From an uncultured Burkholderiales bacterium (GTDB lineage: Bacteria > Pseudomonadota > Gammaproteobacteria > Burkholderiales > Thiobacillaceae): a DNA stretch of 43,861 nt. Positions 26,072-36,400 of the stretch are shown in pieces. Numbering within the stretch: the stretch's first letter is position 1; the number at the start of each line of letters is the position of its first letter. A program made the position numbers and the translations under genes. The notes under the pieces were generated by a model. That model saw nothing but the letters and a program-made list of their open reading frames with translations, made no database searches and was not told the origin of the DNA. The stretch covers positions 1-43,861 of the forward strand of contig CALHRD010000036.1 of the NCBI GenBank assembly GCA_938038385.1. Direction: 5' to 3'.

Positions 26072-27901
26072 ATGAACCGCTACCCCCTCTGGAAATACGT
26101 CGTCATCGCCACGGCCCTGCTGATCGGACTGCTCTACACACTGCCCAATTTCTATGGCGAGGTGCCGGCGGTGCAGGTCTCGCCGGTGCGCACCACCGAG
26201 AAGGTGGACACCGCGCTCATGCAGCGGGTACAGGTGGCCCTCGGCCAGGCCGGCATCCAGAGCCGGGGCGTGGCCATGGACGGGCGCAGCGTCAAGGTGC
26301 GCTTCGCCGACACCGACACCCAGCTCAAGGCCAAGGATGTCCTGCAGCAGGCCTTGGGGCCGGGCTACACGGTGGCGCTGAACCTGTTGTCGGCCTCGCC
26401 CGAGTGGCTCACCGCCATCGGCGCGCTGCCGATGTATCTGGGCCTGGATCTGCGCGGTGGCGTGCATTTCCTGCTGCAGGTGGACATGCCCAAGGCCCTG
26501 GAGAAGGCCGCCGAGCGTTATCACGGCGACATCCGCACCCTGCTCCGGGAGAAGAGGATCCGCTACACCGGCCTCACCCGCGACAAGGACGTGGTCATCC
26601 TGCGCTTTCGCGAGGCGGCCCTGCGCGACGAGGCGAGGAAGCTCATCGCCGACACCTATCCCGACCTGGAGCTGCGCGAGCGCAGCAGCGGCGAGGAATT
26701 CCTGCTGCTGGCCAGCCTCAACAAGCCCGCCCAGCTCAAGACCCAGGAGAGCGCCCTGCAGCAGAACCTGCTGACGCTGCGCAACCGGGTCAATGAGCTG
26801 GGCGTGGCCGAGCCGGTGATCCAGCAGCAGGGTGTGGATCGGGTGGTGGTCCAGCTACCGGGCGTGCAGGACACCGCCAAGGCCAAGGAGATCCTCGGCC
26901 GCACCGCCACCCTGGAGGTGCGCATGGTCGACGAGGAGGCGATGCAGGACCCGGCCCGCGTGCAGGCGGCGGTGGCCGGCGGCCAGGTGCCCTTCGGCGA
27001 CGAGCTGTATTTCGAGCGTAACGGCCAGCCGATCCTGGTGAAAAAGGCGGTGGTCCTCACCGGCGACTACATCACCGATGCCCAGCCCGGTTTCGACCAG
27101 AACAACCAGCCCGCCGTGCACATCAACCTGGACGGGCGCGGCGCCCGCATCTTCAAGAACGTCACGCGCGAGAACGTGGGTCGCCGCATGGCCATCCTGC
27201 TCATCGAAAAGGGCAAGACCGAGGTGGTGACCGCGCCGGTGATCCGCGAGGAGATCGGCGGCGGCCGCGTGCAGATCACCGGTATGGACTCTACCGAGGA
27301 ATCGCGCGACGTTGCCCTGCTGCTGCGCGCCGGGGCGCTGGCAGCGCCGATGGAGATCGTCGAGGAGCGCACCGTCGGCCCTTCGCTGGGCGCGGACAAC
27401 ATCGCCAAGGGGTTCAACTCCACGCTCTACGGCTTTGCCGCCATCGCCCTGTTCATGGTGGTCTATTACCAGTTCTTCGGCTTCATCGCCGTGCTGGCCC
27501 TGGCCACCAACATGTTCCTGCTCATTGCCCTGCTGTCCATGCTGCAGGCCACACTCACCCTGCCGGGCATCGCCGGCATCGCGCTCACCCTGGGCATGGC
27601 CATCGACGCCAACGTGATCATCGCCGAGCGCATCCGCGAGGAGATCCGCAACGGCATGAGCCCACAGGCGGCCATCGCCGCCGGCTACGACCGCGCCTGG
27701 GACACCATCCTGGACGCCAACATCACCACCCTGATCGCCGGCTTCGCCCTTTTCTGGTTGGGGTCGGGACCGGTGCGCGGCTTCGCGGTGACCCTCTGTC
27801 TGGGCATCCTCACTTCCATGTTCAGCGCGGTGATGGTCTCCCGCGCCGCGGTCAACCTCACCTACGGCCGGGCCAAGCGTCTGACCAAGGTCTCCATCTG
27901 A
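26072..27901 (+). CDS. secD: Sec translocase subunit SecD
   Basis: SecD uses the proton gradient to help complete export through SecYEG. The 609-residue product has an N-terminal helix, a large periplasmic domain with the LGLDLRGGVHFLL motif, and a C-terminal six-helix RND-like domain with LTLGMAIDANVIIAERIREE. It is followed by secF at 13 bp. Confidence 0.97.
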   Translation: MNRYPLWKYVVIATALLIGLLYTLPNFYGEVPAVQVSPVRTTEKVDTALMQRVQVALGQAGIQSRGVAMDGRSVKVRFADTDTQLKAKDVLQQALGPGYTVALNLLSASPEWLTAIGALPMYLGLDLRGGVHFLLQVDMPKALEKAAERYHGDIRTLLREKRIRYTGLTRDKDVVILRFREAALRDEARKLIADTYPDLELRERSSGEEFLLLASLNKPAQLKTQESALQQNLLTLRNRVNELGVAEPVIQQQGVDRVVVQLPGVQDTAKAKEILGRTATLEVRMVDEEAMQDPARVQAAVAGGQVPFGDELYFERNGQPILVKKAVVLTGDYITDAQPGFDQNNQPAVHINLDGRGARIFKNVTRENVGRRMAILLIEKGKTEVVTAPVIREEIGGGRVQITGMDSTEESRDVALLLRAGALAAPMEIVEERTVGPSLGADNIAKGFNSTLYGFAAIALFMVVYYQFFGFIAVLALATNMFLLIALLSMLQATLTLPGIAGIALTLGMAIDANVIIAERIREEIRNGMSPQAAIAAGYDRAWDTILDANITTLIAGFALFWLGSGPVRGFAVTLCLGILTSMFSAVMVSRAAVNLTYGRAKRLTKVSI

Positions 27902-27914
27902 CGGACGGCACGCC

Positions 27915-28850
27915 ATGAGTCTCGAACTGTTCCGCCTCGAGCGCGACATCCCTTTCATGCGCTGGGCGCGCTCGACGATCTTCTTCTCGGTCGCCTTCAT
28001 CCTCGCCGCCATCGGCCTGCTCGTCTTCAAGGGCCTCAACCTGGGCGTGGATTTCACCGGCGGCACGGTGATGGAGATCGGCTACCCTGCGGCCGCCGAT
28101 ATCCCCGCCATCCGTAACCATCTGGCGCGCAACGGCTATGCCGATGCCCAGGTGCAGACCTTCGGCGCCTCCACCGACGTGCTGATCCGCCTGCCGGTAA
28201 AGGCGGGCGTCACCTCGGCGCAGCTCTCGGAGAAGGTGCTCGTCGTCCTGCGCGCCCAGGAGCCCAGGGCCGATCTGCGCCGCGTGGAGTTCGTCGGCCC
28301 GCAGGTGGGCAAGGAGTTGTTCGAGGACGGCGCGCTCGCCCTGCTGGTGGTGTCCATCGGCATCGTCATCTACCTGGCCCTGCGCTTCGAGTGGCGCTTC
28401 GCCATCGGCGCCATCTTTGCCACGGCGCACGACGTGTTCATCGTGCTGGGCATCTTTGCCCTGTTCCAGTGGGAGTTCTCGCTCACCGTGCTGGCGGCGG
28501 TGCTGGCCGTGCTGGGCTATTCCGTCAACGACACGGTGGTGGTGTTCGACCGCATCCGAGAGAACTTCCGCAAGACGCGCATGACGGATGTGGCGGCTAT
28601 CATGGACAACGCCAAGACCGCCACCCTGTCGCGCACCATCATCACCAGCGGCACCACCTTGATGATGGTTCTTTCCATGCTGTTCCTCGGCGGCGAGGTC
28701 CTGCACGGCTTCGCCATGGCCCTGGCCATCGGCATCGTGGTGGGCACCTATTCGTCGGTGCTGGTGGCCAGCCCCATCGTCATGTGGCTGGGCGTGTCGC
28801 GCGAGGATTTCATCAAGCCGGTGAAGCAGGAGAGTGGGGCGGTGGTGTAA
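27915..28850 (+). CDS. secF: Sec translocase subunit SecF
   Basis: The 311-residue product has LGVDFTGGTVMEI after the first helix, FVGPQVGKELFEDG, and YSVNDTVVVFDRIRENFRKT in the RND-like domain, all diagnostic of SecF. It pairs with the upstream SecD. Confidence 0.97.
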   Translation: MSLELFRLERDIPFMRWARSTIFFSVAFILAAIGLLVFKGLNLGVDFTGGTVMEIGYPAAADIPAIRNHLARNGYADAQVQTFGASTDVLIRLPVKAGVTSAQLSEKVLVVLRAQEPRADLRRVEFVGPQVGKELFEDGALALLVVSIGIVIYLALRFEWRFAIGAIFATAHDVFIVLGIFALFQWEFSLTVLAAVLAVLGYSVNDTVVVFDRIRENFRKTRMTDVAAIMDNAKTATLSRTIITSGTTLMMVLSMLFLGGEVLHGFAMALAIGIVVGTYSSVLVASPIVMWLGVSREDFIKPVKQESGAVV

Positions 28851-28861
28851 ACAGGGTGCGA

Positions 28862-28877
28862 CGCCAGGAGCCTGGCG
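28862..28877 (+). terminator. hairpin after secF
   Basis: CGCCAGG and CCTGGCG form a perfect 7-bp stem with a 2-base loop, 12 bp after the secF stop. No T run follows; it may act as a weak terminator or stabilise the mRNA end. Confidence 0.45.
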
Positions 28878-28899
28878 CCCTCGACACAGGAGGTTCTCA

Positions 28900-29787
28900 A
28901 TGCGTATCGCAAACGTCCTTTGCTTGCTTTCAACCCTCGTGCTGGCAACTCCGGTACAGGCCGCAAAGGCCGCCCTGGACAAGGTCATCGCCGGCTTCGC
29001 CTCGCCGGAGAGCGTGGTGGTGGCGGGGGAGCATGTCTACGTGTCGAACGTGGGCGAGAAGCTGGAGCCCTTCGCCAAGGATGGCGACGGCTTCATCTCC
29101 CGGCTCGACCGCCAGGGCAATGTGCGCGAGCTGAAGTGGAAGAGTGGGCTCAACGCCCCCAAGGGCATGCTCGCCCACAACGGGGTGCTGTATGTCGCGG
29201 ACATCGACCGGGTGCTGGGCTGGCGCATGAGTGACGGCAAACAGGTCTTCGAATTGGACTTGTCCGCTACCGGGGTGCGCTTCCTGAACGCCTTCGCCGG
29301 CTTCAGCGGCCACCGGCTGCTCCTGTCGGCCACCGACCAGAACAAGGTCTACGTCATCCACACCCAGCGTCCCGGTTACGAGGAGATCAGGTTCGACGTG
29401 CCGCCGCAGGGCCCCAACGGCCTCGACCTGAGCGGGCAGATCCTGACCGTCGCGGAGTGGGGTTCCGACAATCAAGCCAACGGCAGGGTCCGGCAATACC
29501 GCCTCGCGGGCAACCAGGCCAGTCAGATGCGTGAATACACGCCAAGCCCCTCGGGCCTGTACGACGGGGTCGTCAGCCTGGGCGGCCAGCGCTACGTGGT
29601 GTCGAACTGGGTCCGATTCGAGCCCGCCGGTGTGCTGCACTGGCTCGACACCCGCACCGGACGGCAGGAGCTCATCCAGGCCCCCGTCATGGCAGGGCCG
29701 GCCGACCTGGCCCTGGACGGCAACGTCCTCTGGGTGCCGGCGATGATGGAAGGCAAGGTGTACCGACTCCGCTTGCATAGCCGCTGA
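28900..29787 (+). CDS. secreted beta-propeller protein (SMP-30/NHL-like)
   Basis: The 295-residue product starts with a Sec signal peptide (MRIANVLCLL through PVQAAKA, cleavage near 22) and has repeated blade-like units (NAPKGMLAHNGVLYVADID, GPNGLDLSGQILTVAEWG, GPADLALDGNVLWVPAM). This suggests a six-bladed propeller related to SMP-30/gluconolactonase or NHL proteins in the periplasm. Substrate unknown. A strong AGGAGG precedes the ATG at 28900. Confidence 0.8.
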   Translation: MRIANVLCLLSTLVLATPVQAAKAALDKVIAGFASPESVVVAGEHVYVSNVGEKLEPFAKDGDGFISRLDRQGNVRELKWKSGLNAPKGMLAHNGVLYVADIDRVLGWRMSDGKQVFELDLSATGVRFLNAFAGFSGHRLLLSATDQNKVYVIHTQRPGYEEIRFDVPPQGPNGLDLSGQILTVAEWGSDNQANGRVRQYRLAGNQASQMREYTPSPSGLYDGVVSLGGQRYVVSNWVRFEPAGVLHWLDTRTGRQELIQAPVMAGPADLALDGNVLWVPAMMEGKVYRLRLHSR

Positions 29788-29952
29788 TCGGCCCGCTGCA
29801 CATTCCGTCCCGGCAACGGACAGTCTCTTTACGGCAACACGGCGTCGCCGGCTCCAACCGTTTCATCTCTACACCACCGATCGTCCTATTGTCGATGACG
29901 GCGGGATTCGTGGAAGATTCGAAGGACGTCAACCGCCGGACCCTCGCTTGTC

Positions 29953-30675
29953 ATGTCCCCCCTGTTGATCGCCAAGACCGGTCAGACGCTGCCGGATTGC
30001 GCCCGGCGCTGCGGTGACTTCGAGGACTGGTTCGTGCGCGGTCTGGGCCTGGCCGCATCCGAGGTACAGGTCGTCAATCTCCCCGACGGCGACCGTCTCC
30101 CCCCGCACCGTGCGGTCAGCGGCATCGTCATCACCGGGTCGCACGCCATGGTCACCGATCGCGATCCCTGGAGCGAGGACCTGGCCGGGTGGGTGGCGCA
30201 GGCCGTACCGATGGGCATGCCGATACTCGGCGTGTGCTATGGTCACCAGCTCCTGGCCCATGCCCTCGGCGGCGAGGTCGGCTACCACCCAGCCGGGCCC
30301 GAGGTCGGCACCGTGCCGGTGCGGCTCACGCCGGCGGCGCGCACGGATCCCCTGCTGGCGGATCTGCCCGAGGCCTTCTACGCGCATGCCACCCATGCCC
30401 AGAGCGTGCTGCGTCTGCCGGCGCAGGCAGTGCACCTGGCTGGCAACGACTACGAGCCGCACCATGCCTTCCGCGTCGGCGAGCGCGCCTGGGGCGTGCA
30501 GTTTCACCCCGAGTTCGACACCCACATCATGCACACCTATGTCCAGGTCCGGGCCGCCCGCTGCGAAAACCCGGAACGCGACTGGGAGGCGATCCGCGCC
30601 ACCGTCCGGGATACCCCGGAATCCGCCAGCCTGCTGCGGCGTTTCGCGGCGATGGTCAGGCACGCCGACTGGTAG
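29953..30675 (+). CDS. class I glutamine amidotransferase
   Basis: The 240-residue product has the class I GATase triad: Cys95 in GVCYGHQLLA, and His185 and Glu187 in GVQFHPEFD. It resembles stand-alone GuaA-N-like amidotransferases of unknown acceptor (YfeJ type). There is no synthetase domain or obvious partner next to it. It converges with the DegS-like gene. Confidence 0.87.
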   Translation: MSPLLIAKTGQTLPDCARRCGDFEDWFVRGLGLAASEVQVVNLPDGDRLPPHRAVSGIVITGSHAMVTDRDPWSEDLAGWVAQAVPMGMPILGVCYGHQLLAHALGGEVGYHPAGPEVGTVPVRLTPAARTDPLLADLPEAFYAHATHAQSVLRLPAQAVHLAGNDYEPHHAFRVGERAWGVQFHPEFDTHIMHTYVQVRAARCENPERDWEAIRATVRDTPESASLLRRFAAMVRHADW

Positions 30676-30755
30676 CCGGGACTGTACCTGCCGCCGCAGG
30701 CGCTGTCGGCAAAGGATTGACGACCTGCCCGGACAGGGGGCTGTGCAGCGCCGGA

Positions 30756-31868
30756 TCAGAGATCGACCGTAAGCTCCATCGCCTTGCCGTCGCGCAGGAT
30801 GCCGAGCCGGATGCGGTCGTTGGGGCGGAAGTCGTTCATGCGCGCGAGCAGGCGGCTGGCGCTGTCCACCTCCACACCCTCCACGCTCTGGATGATGTCG
30901 CCCGGATAGAAGCGGCCCTCCGCATCCACGCGGCTGCCGCGCAACCCCGCCGCCGCGGCCGGGGAGTCGGGCTCCACGCGCAGCACCACCACCCCGCTGA
31001 CCCCCAGCCGCCGGGTGATCTGGCGGTTCAGGTTGTCGTCGATGGCGATGCCCAGGGTGGGCCGCGTGTAGCGGCCGGTGGCGATGAGCTCCGGCACCAC
31101 CCGGTTCACGGTATCCACCGGCACGGCGAAACCGATGCCGGCCGAGGCGCCGGAGGGGCTGAAGATCGCGGTGTTGATGCCGATCAGCCGACCGGCGCTG
31201 TCCAGCAGAGGACCGCCGGAGTTGCCTGGGTTGATGGCGGCATCGGTCTGGATCAGGTGGTCGATGGTGCGGCCATTGCCGGAGATCGAGCGGTCCAGGG
31301 CGGAGACCACGCCGGTGGTGAGCGTCCAGTCCAGTCCGAAGGGATTACCGATGGCGAACACCTTCTGGCCGACCTGCAGGTCGGCGCTGCTGCCGATCGG
31401 CACCGGTGGCGGCCGGTCCGTGGGCACCCGGATGCGCAGCACCGCCAGGTCGTGTTCCGGGCTGGCGCCGACCAGGCTGGCGGCATAGTCGCGACCGTCG
31501 TTCAGACGCACCCGTGCCCCGGAGGCGCCGGCGATGACATGGAAATTGGTCACCACGTGGCCGAGGTCGTCCCAGAAGAAACCCGAGCCGCTGCCGCGCG
31601 GCACGTTGAAGACGTTGCGCGTCCAAGGGTCCATCACCTGCCGCTGGGTGGTGATGAACACCACCGAGCCCTTGGCGCGCTCGAAGATCTCGATGGTGCT
31701 CTTCTCGTCTTCGGCCAGGTCGCCGCGCGGGGTCACCGCCCGCGGCACCGCGGCCGGACCGGTCAGCGCGCGCTCGATCCAGGGCAGCAGCTGCCAGATG
31801 AGCAGCACGGCCACCACGGCCACGGAGATCCAGAACAGGCGGCGCAGAAAGGTGTCTTCTCGATTCAT
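30756..31868 (-). CDS. membrane-anchored DegS/HtrA-like serine protease
   Basis: The 370-residue product has an N-terminal membrane anchor (about 12-29), a trypsin-like domain with His110 (TNFHVI), Asp140 (HDLAVL) and Ser217 (NPGNSGGP), and one PDZ domain (about 275-365). One PDZ and an anchor fit DegS-type periplasmic stress proteases. DegS normally triggers sigma-E release, but no rseA/rseP is in the window, so another target is possible. Confidence 0.88.
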   Translation of the reverse strand: MNREDTFLRRLFWISVAVVAVLLIWQLLPWIERALTGPAAVPRAVTPRGDLAEDEKSTIEIFERAKGSVVFITTQRQVMDPWTRNVFNVPRGSGSGFFWDDLGHVVTNFHVIAGASGARVRLNDGRDYAASLVGASPEHDLAVLRIRVPTDRPPPVPIGSSADLQVGQKVFAIGNPFGLDWTLTTGVVSALDRSISGNGRTIDHLIQTDAAINPGNSGGPLLDSAGRLIGINTAIFSPSGASAGIGFAVPVDTVNRVVPELIATGRYTRPTLGIAIDDNLNRQITRRLGVSGVVVLRVEPDSPAAAAGLRGSRVDAEGRFYPGDIIQSVEGVEVDSASRLLARMNDFRPNDRIRLGILRDGKAMELTVDL

Positions 31869-31910
31869 CGCTGGCGGGTCGTGTCGTCGTTGGCCGCTTA
31901 TGCTACCCGC

Positions 31911-33305
31911 TTACCCGCCGACATGGGGCGATTCCACCATGCCGCCGCCCAGTGCCTTGTACAGGCGCACCGTGTTGGCGAGCCAGGCGCGCCGGGTCTG
32001 CACCACCGCCTGCTCGGCCGTGTACAGATCGCGCTGGGCGTCCAGCACGTCGAGGAAGCTGGTGAGCCCGGCCCGATAGCGCGCCTCGGCCAGCCGCAGG
32101 CGCTCGCCCTGGACGCGTGCCTGCGCCTGCTGGGCCGCGAGTTGCTCCGCCAGATTGCGCCTGGCGGCCAGGCCGTCGGCCACCTCACGGAAGGCCTGCT
32201 GGATGGTCCGCTCGTATTCGGCCACCGCGGCGAGCCTGCGCGCCTGGGCGAGGTCCACTCCGGCCTGTGTGCGGCCGGCATCGAACAACGGCCATCTCAG
32301 GACCGGCTGGAACAGCCAGGTGCCGCCGGCGGCGTCGAACAGGTCGGTCAGCCCGCGGCTGGCCAGCCCCAGTGCGGCGGTGAGGGTGATGGTCGGGAAG
32401 AAGGCGGCGCGCGCGGCGCCGATGTCGGCGTTGGCCGCCTTGAGCCGCGCCTCCGCCGCCAGGACGTCCGGCCGGCGCAGCAACACCTCGGCCGGCAAAC
32501 CGGGTGCAAGTTCGGCGACGAGGTCCTGTGCCTCCAGTCCGCGCCCCGGCGGCAGGCTGTCCGGCACGCTCCCCACCAGCAGGGTGAGGGCGTTGTCGGC
32601 GGCCGCGAGCTGGCGCTGCAGGGCGGCGAGCTCGGCGCGCCCGAGGGCGAGCAGGCCGTCGGCCTGGAGCACATCGAGGTCGCCGGCCAGGCCCACGTCC
32701 CGTCGCCGCGCGACGATCTCGCGCGTCTCGGCGCGGCTCGCCAGGGTGGCCTGGGTGAGCCGCAGGCGCTGCGTGAGTTCGAGTTGCAGCAGATAGGCCT
32801 CGGCCACGTCGGCGATCAGGGTCAGCCTCACGGCGCGTGCCGCCTCTTCACTGGCGAGGTAGCGCATCAGGGCGGCCTCGTCGCGGCTTTGCACCCGTCC
32901 CCAGAAATCCAGTTCGTAGGCGGGCATCTGCACGCCGGCCTGGAAGCGCCGGGATACATCGCCGTCGGCCCGCTGGGTCAGGGCGCTCGCGGTGGCGTCG
33001 ACGCCAGGGCGCAGGTCGGCACGCGCCAGGCCGAGCTGCGCGCGCGCCTCTTCGATGCGGGCGGTGGCCAGGCGCAGGTCGCGGTTGTGCTGCAGGGCCG
33101 CTTCGATGAGCGCCTGCAGTCGCGCATCGGGGTAAGCGGCACGCCAGTCGGCGGGAATACGCAGCTCGGCGCCGGTCTCGACGGCCGCCGAGGCCGGCCA
33201 GCCCGCCGCGATCGGCGGCTCGGTACGCTCATACCCAGGCAACTGGGCACAGCCCCCCAGGACGAGGCCGAGACCGGCGAGCAGGGCTGCCGCTTTGGCC
33301 GTCAT
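31911..33305 (-). CDS. RND efflux outer-membrane lipoprotein (OprM/NodT type)
   Basis: The 464-residue product has a lipoprotein signal ending in LGGC (Cys19) and the two TolC-like repeat halves with long helices (for example DLRLATARIEEARAQLGLARADL and GLTSFLDVLDAQRDLYTAEQ). Its ATG overlaps the permease stop as ATGA. It forms the outer-membrane channel of the tripartite pump. Confidence 0.93.
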   Translation of the reverse strand: MTAKAAALLAGLGLVLGGCAQLPGYERTEPPIAAGWPASAAVETGAELRIPADWRAAYPDARLQALIEAALQHNRDLRLATARIEEARAQLGLARADLRPGVDATASALTQRADGDVSRRFQAGVQMPAYELDFWGRVQSRDEAALMRYLASEEAARAVRLTLIADVAEAYLLQLELTQRLRLTQATLASRAETREIVARRRDVGLAGDLDVLQADGLLALGRAELAALQRQLAAADNALTLLVGSVPDSLPPGRGLEAQDLVAELAPGLPAEVLLRRPDVLAAEARLKAANADIGAARAAFFPTITLTAALGLASRGLTDLFDAAGGTWLFQPVLRWPLFDAGRTQAGVDLAQARRLAAVAEYERTIQQAFREVADGLAARRNLAEQLAAQQAQARVQGERLRLAEARYRAGLTSFLDVLDAQRDLYTAEQAVVQTRRAWLANTVRLYKALGGGMVESPHVGG

Positions 33306-36300
33306 GTGTCGCCTCCCGTGCGCGAGCGCTCCGGGAACAGCCGCCGCACGATGAGGTAGAACACCGGCACCATGAAGATGGCGAGGAAGGTGGCAGCCAG
33401 CATGCCGCCGATCACGCCGGTGCCCACGGCGTTGCGGCTGGCCGCGCCCGCCCCGGTGGAGATGGCCAGCGGCAGTACGCCCAGGATGAAGGCAAAGCTG
33501 GTCATGAGGATGGGGCGCAGGCGCAGCCGGCAGGCCTCCAGGGTCGCTGCGGTGAGGTCCATGCCCTGCTGGTGCATCTGGCGGGCGAACTCGACGATGA
33601 GGATGGCGTTCTTGGCCGACAGCCCGATGATGGCCACCAGGCCCACCTTGAAGAAGACGTCGTTGGGCAGGTCGCGCAATTCCACCGCCAGCACCGAACC
33701 CAGCACGCCCAGGGGTACCACCAGGATCACGGCGAGAGGCACCGCCCAGCTCTCGTACAACGCGGCCAGCGCCAGGAAGACCACCAGCAGCGACAGGGCG
33801 AAGAGCAGGGGGGCCTGGGCGCCGGCCAGTCGCTCCTCGAAGGAGGTGCCGGACCACTCGAAGGCGAAACCCGCCGGCAGTTTGGCGGCGAGTTCCTCCA
33901 TGGCCTGCATGGCCTCGCCGGTGGAACGGCCGGGCGCCGGGTTGCCGGCGATCTTCATCGACGCATTGCCGTTGTAGCGGTCCAGCTTGGGCAGGCCCAC
34001 GATCCACTCGGGCTGCGCGATCTCGCCCAGCAGCACGACCTGGCCCAGACGGTTGCGCACCGGCAGCCGCAGCAGGTCCTCCGGCGTGGCGCGCAGGTCC
34101 GAGTCGGCCTGCATCTGCACGCGCAGGATGCGGCCCTGGCGCACGAAATCGTTGACGTAGGCCACGCCCACGGCGGCGGTGAGGGTGTCGTTGAGCTCGG
34201 CCATGTCGATTTGCAGGGTCTGCGCCTTGGCGCGATCGATGCGCAGGAAGACCTGGGGGCCTGGCTCCTGGCCCTCGGGCCGCACGCCCACCAGCCGGCC
34301 GTCCTGGGCGGCCAGGCCCAGGAGCTGGTTGCGCGCCTCCATCAGCGCCTCGCGGCCCTGGCCGGCGCGGTCCAGCAGGCGGAAGTCGAAGCCGCCCACC
34401 GCGCCCAGTTCTGGGATGGGCGGCGGGTTGACGGCGAAGATCACGGCGTCCTTGATGCGCACGAGCTGGCCCATGGCCCGGTCGATGACGCCACGCGCGG
34501 AGCGCCCGCGTCCCTCGCGCTCGTCCCAGTCCTTCAGACGCACGAAGGCGAGCGCCGCGTTCTGCCCGCGGCCGAAGAAGGAAAAGCCGACCACCCCCAC
34601 CACCCGTTCCACCTCGGGTTGCTGCAGATAGTACTGCTCCACCCGCGACAGCACCTCCACCGTGCGCGCCTGTGTCGCCCCGGCGGGCAGTTGCACCAGG
34701 GTGATGAAATAGCCCTGGTCCTCCTCCGGCAGGAAGCTGCCGGGCAGGCGCGTGAACATCCAGCCGGTGGCGACGACCACCGCCAGGTACACCACCATCC
34801 AGCGCCCGGCACGCCGCAGCATGCGCGTTGTGAGCCCGACATAGCCCGTGCGCACGGCCTCGAAGCCGCGGTTGAACAAGCGCTTGCGGTCCTTTTCCTC
34901 GTTGCCCGGCCTGAGGAAGGTGGCGCACATGGCCGGCGTGAGCGACAGGGCCATGAGGACGGAAAAGCCCATGGTCAGGATGAGGGTGGCGGCGAACTGC
35001 CGGTAGATTGCGCCGACCGAGCCGCCGAAGAAGAGCATGGGCATGAACACCGCCGAGAGCACCACGGAGATGCCCAGGATGGCCCCCAGGATCTGATCCA
35101 TGGCCTTGAGCGTGGCCGGCAGCGGCGCCAACCCCTCCTCGCGCATGATGCGCTCGACGTTCTCGACCACGACGATGGCGTCGTCGACCAGGATGCCGAT
35201 GGCCAGCACCATGGCGAACAGCGTCAGCACGTTGATGGAGAAACCGAAGGCATAGAGCCCGGCCGTCGCCCCGGCCAGCGCTACCGGCACCACCACGGCG
35301 GGGATCAGCGTGGTGCGCCAGTGCCCCAGAAACACGTACATCACCAGGAACACCAGGAGCATCGCCTCGCCCAGGGTCTTGACCACCTCGAAGATGGAGA
35401 TCTCGACGAAGCGCGAGGTGTCGTAAGGCACGGTCCAGGCGATGCCCGCCGGGAAGAAGCGCTCGAGTTCCGCCATGCGCGCCTTGACCGCGCGCGCCAC
35501 GTCCAGCGCATTGGCGCCGGGCGCGACGCGGATGGCGATGGCGGCGTTGGGCTGACCGTCGAGCCGCGCATAGCGCTCGTAGTTCTCGGCGCCGAGCTCG
35601 ACGCGGGCGACGTCCTTCACCTTCACCGTCGAGCCGTTGGGCAGCGCGCGCACCACCACCTCGCCGAACTCCTCCGGTGTGCCGAGCCGGCCGCGCGTGA
35701 CGATCACCGCGTTGACCTCGGCGCCGGCGGCGGCGGGGGCCTGATTCAGTTCACCGGTGGCCAGTTGCACGTTCTGCGCCTGCAGGGCCCGGCGCACGTC
35801 CCCCGGCGTGAGGCCGTAGGCGGTGAGGCTCTCGGGCCTGAGCCAGATGCGCATCGAGTACTCGGTGCCGAACAGGATGGCCTCGCCCACGCCCGGCACG
35901 CGGCGCACCGACTCCAGCACGTTGGCGGCGGCGAAGCTGCCCAGATCGATGGCGCTCCGGCTGTTGTCCGGCGAGTGGATGGCGACGAACAGCAGGTAGT
36001 TGCGCTGCGGCTTGGTCACCGGCACCCCCAGCCGCCGCACCTCCTCCGGCAGCCTGGCCTCGACGCGCCGATAACGGTTCTGCGCCTCGACGGCGGCGAG
36101 ATCGATGTTGGTGCCGGGCTCGAAGGTCAGCGTCACGCTGCCGGCGCCCAGCTCGGAGGACGCCTCCATGTACAGCAGCCGCTCGATGCCGTTCATCTCC
36201 TGCTCGATCAGCCGGATCACCGTGTCCTCGACGACCTGGGCCGAGGCACCGGGGTATGTGACGTTGAAGGCGATTTGCGGCGGCGCCACCTGCGGATACT

Positions 36301-36400
36301 GCGACACCGGCAGATTCTTGAGCGCGATCGCCCCGGCCAGCAGGATCAGGATGGCGATGACCCAGGCGAAGATGGGCCGGTGGATGAAGAAGCGGGCCAT
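33302..36400 (-). CDS. RND multidrug efflux permease (HAE1/AcrB type)
   Basis: The 1032-residue product has twelve membrane helices and two large periplasmic loops. Proton-relay residues are visible: the Asp-Asp pair in ILVDDAIVVVENVER and a Lys in GLSAKNAILIVEF. The start MARFFIHRPIFAWVIAI is typical. The ATG at 36400 shares one base with the adaptor stop. It exports hydrophobic compounds in exchange for protons; substrates cannot be read from sequence. Confidence 0.95.
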   Translation of the reverse strand: MARFFIHRPIFAWVIAILILLAGAIALKNLPVSQYPQVAPPQIAFNVTYPGASAQVVEDTVIRLIEQEMNGIERLLYMEASSELGAGSVTLTFEPGTNIDLAAVEAQNRYRRVEARLPEEVRRLGVPVTKPQRNYLLFVAIHSPDNSRSAIDLGSFAAANVLESVRRVPGVGEAILFGTEYSMRIWLRPESLTAYGLTPGDVRRALQAQNVQLATGELNQAPAAAGAEVNAVIVTRGRLGTPEEFGEVVVRALPNGSTVKVKDVARVELGAENYERYARLDGQPNAAIAIRVAPGANALDVARAVKARMAELERFFPAGIAWTVPYDTSRFVEISIFEVVKTLGEAMLLVFLVMYVFLGHWRTTLIPAVVVPVALAGATAGLYAFGFSINVLTLFAMVLAIGILVDDAIVVVENVERIMREEGLAPLPATLKAMDQILGAILGISVVLSAVFMPMLFFGGSVGAIYRQFAATLILTMGFSVLMALSLTPAMCATFLRPGNEEKDRKRLFNRGFEAVRTGYVGLTTRMLRRAGRWMVVYLAVVVATGWMFTRLPGSFLPEEDQGYFITLVQLPAGATQARTVEVLSRVEQYYLQQPEVERVVGVVGFSFFGRGQNAALAFVRLKDWDEREGRGRSARGVIDRAMGQLVRIKDAVIFAVNPPPIPELGAVGGFDFRLLDRAGQGREALMEARNQLLGLAAQDGRLVGVRPEGQEPGPQVFLRIDRAKAQTLQIDMAELNDTLTAAVGVAYVNDFVRQGRILRVQMQADSDLRATPEDLLRLPVRNRLGQVVLLGEIAQPEWIVGLPKLDRYNGNASMKIAGNPAPGRSTGEAMQAMEELAAKLPAGFAFEWSGTSFEERLAGAQAPLLFALSLLVVFLALAALYESWAVPLAVILVVPLGVLGSVLAVELRDLPNDVFFKVGLVAIIGLSAKNAILIVEFARQMHQQGMDLTAATLEACRLRLRPILMTSFAFILGVLPLAISTGAGAASRNAVGTGVIGGMLAATFLAIFMVPVFYLIVRRLFPERSRTGGDT

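Noticed and set aside
30189-33359. Open frame of over 1000 codons across several genes on the plus strand
   Set aside because: It crosses the amidotransferase, protease and efflux genes in the wrong frame or strand and has no recognisable motif.
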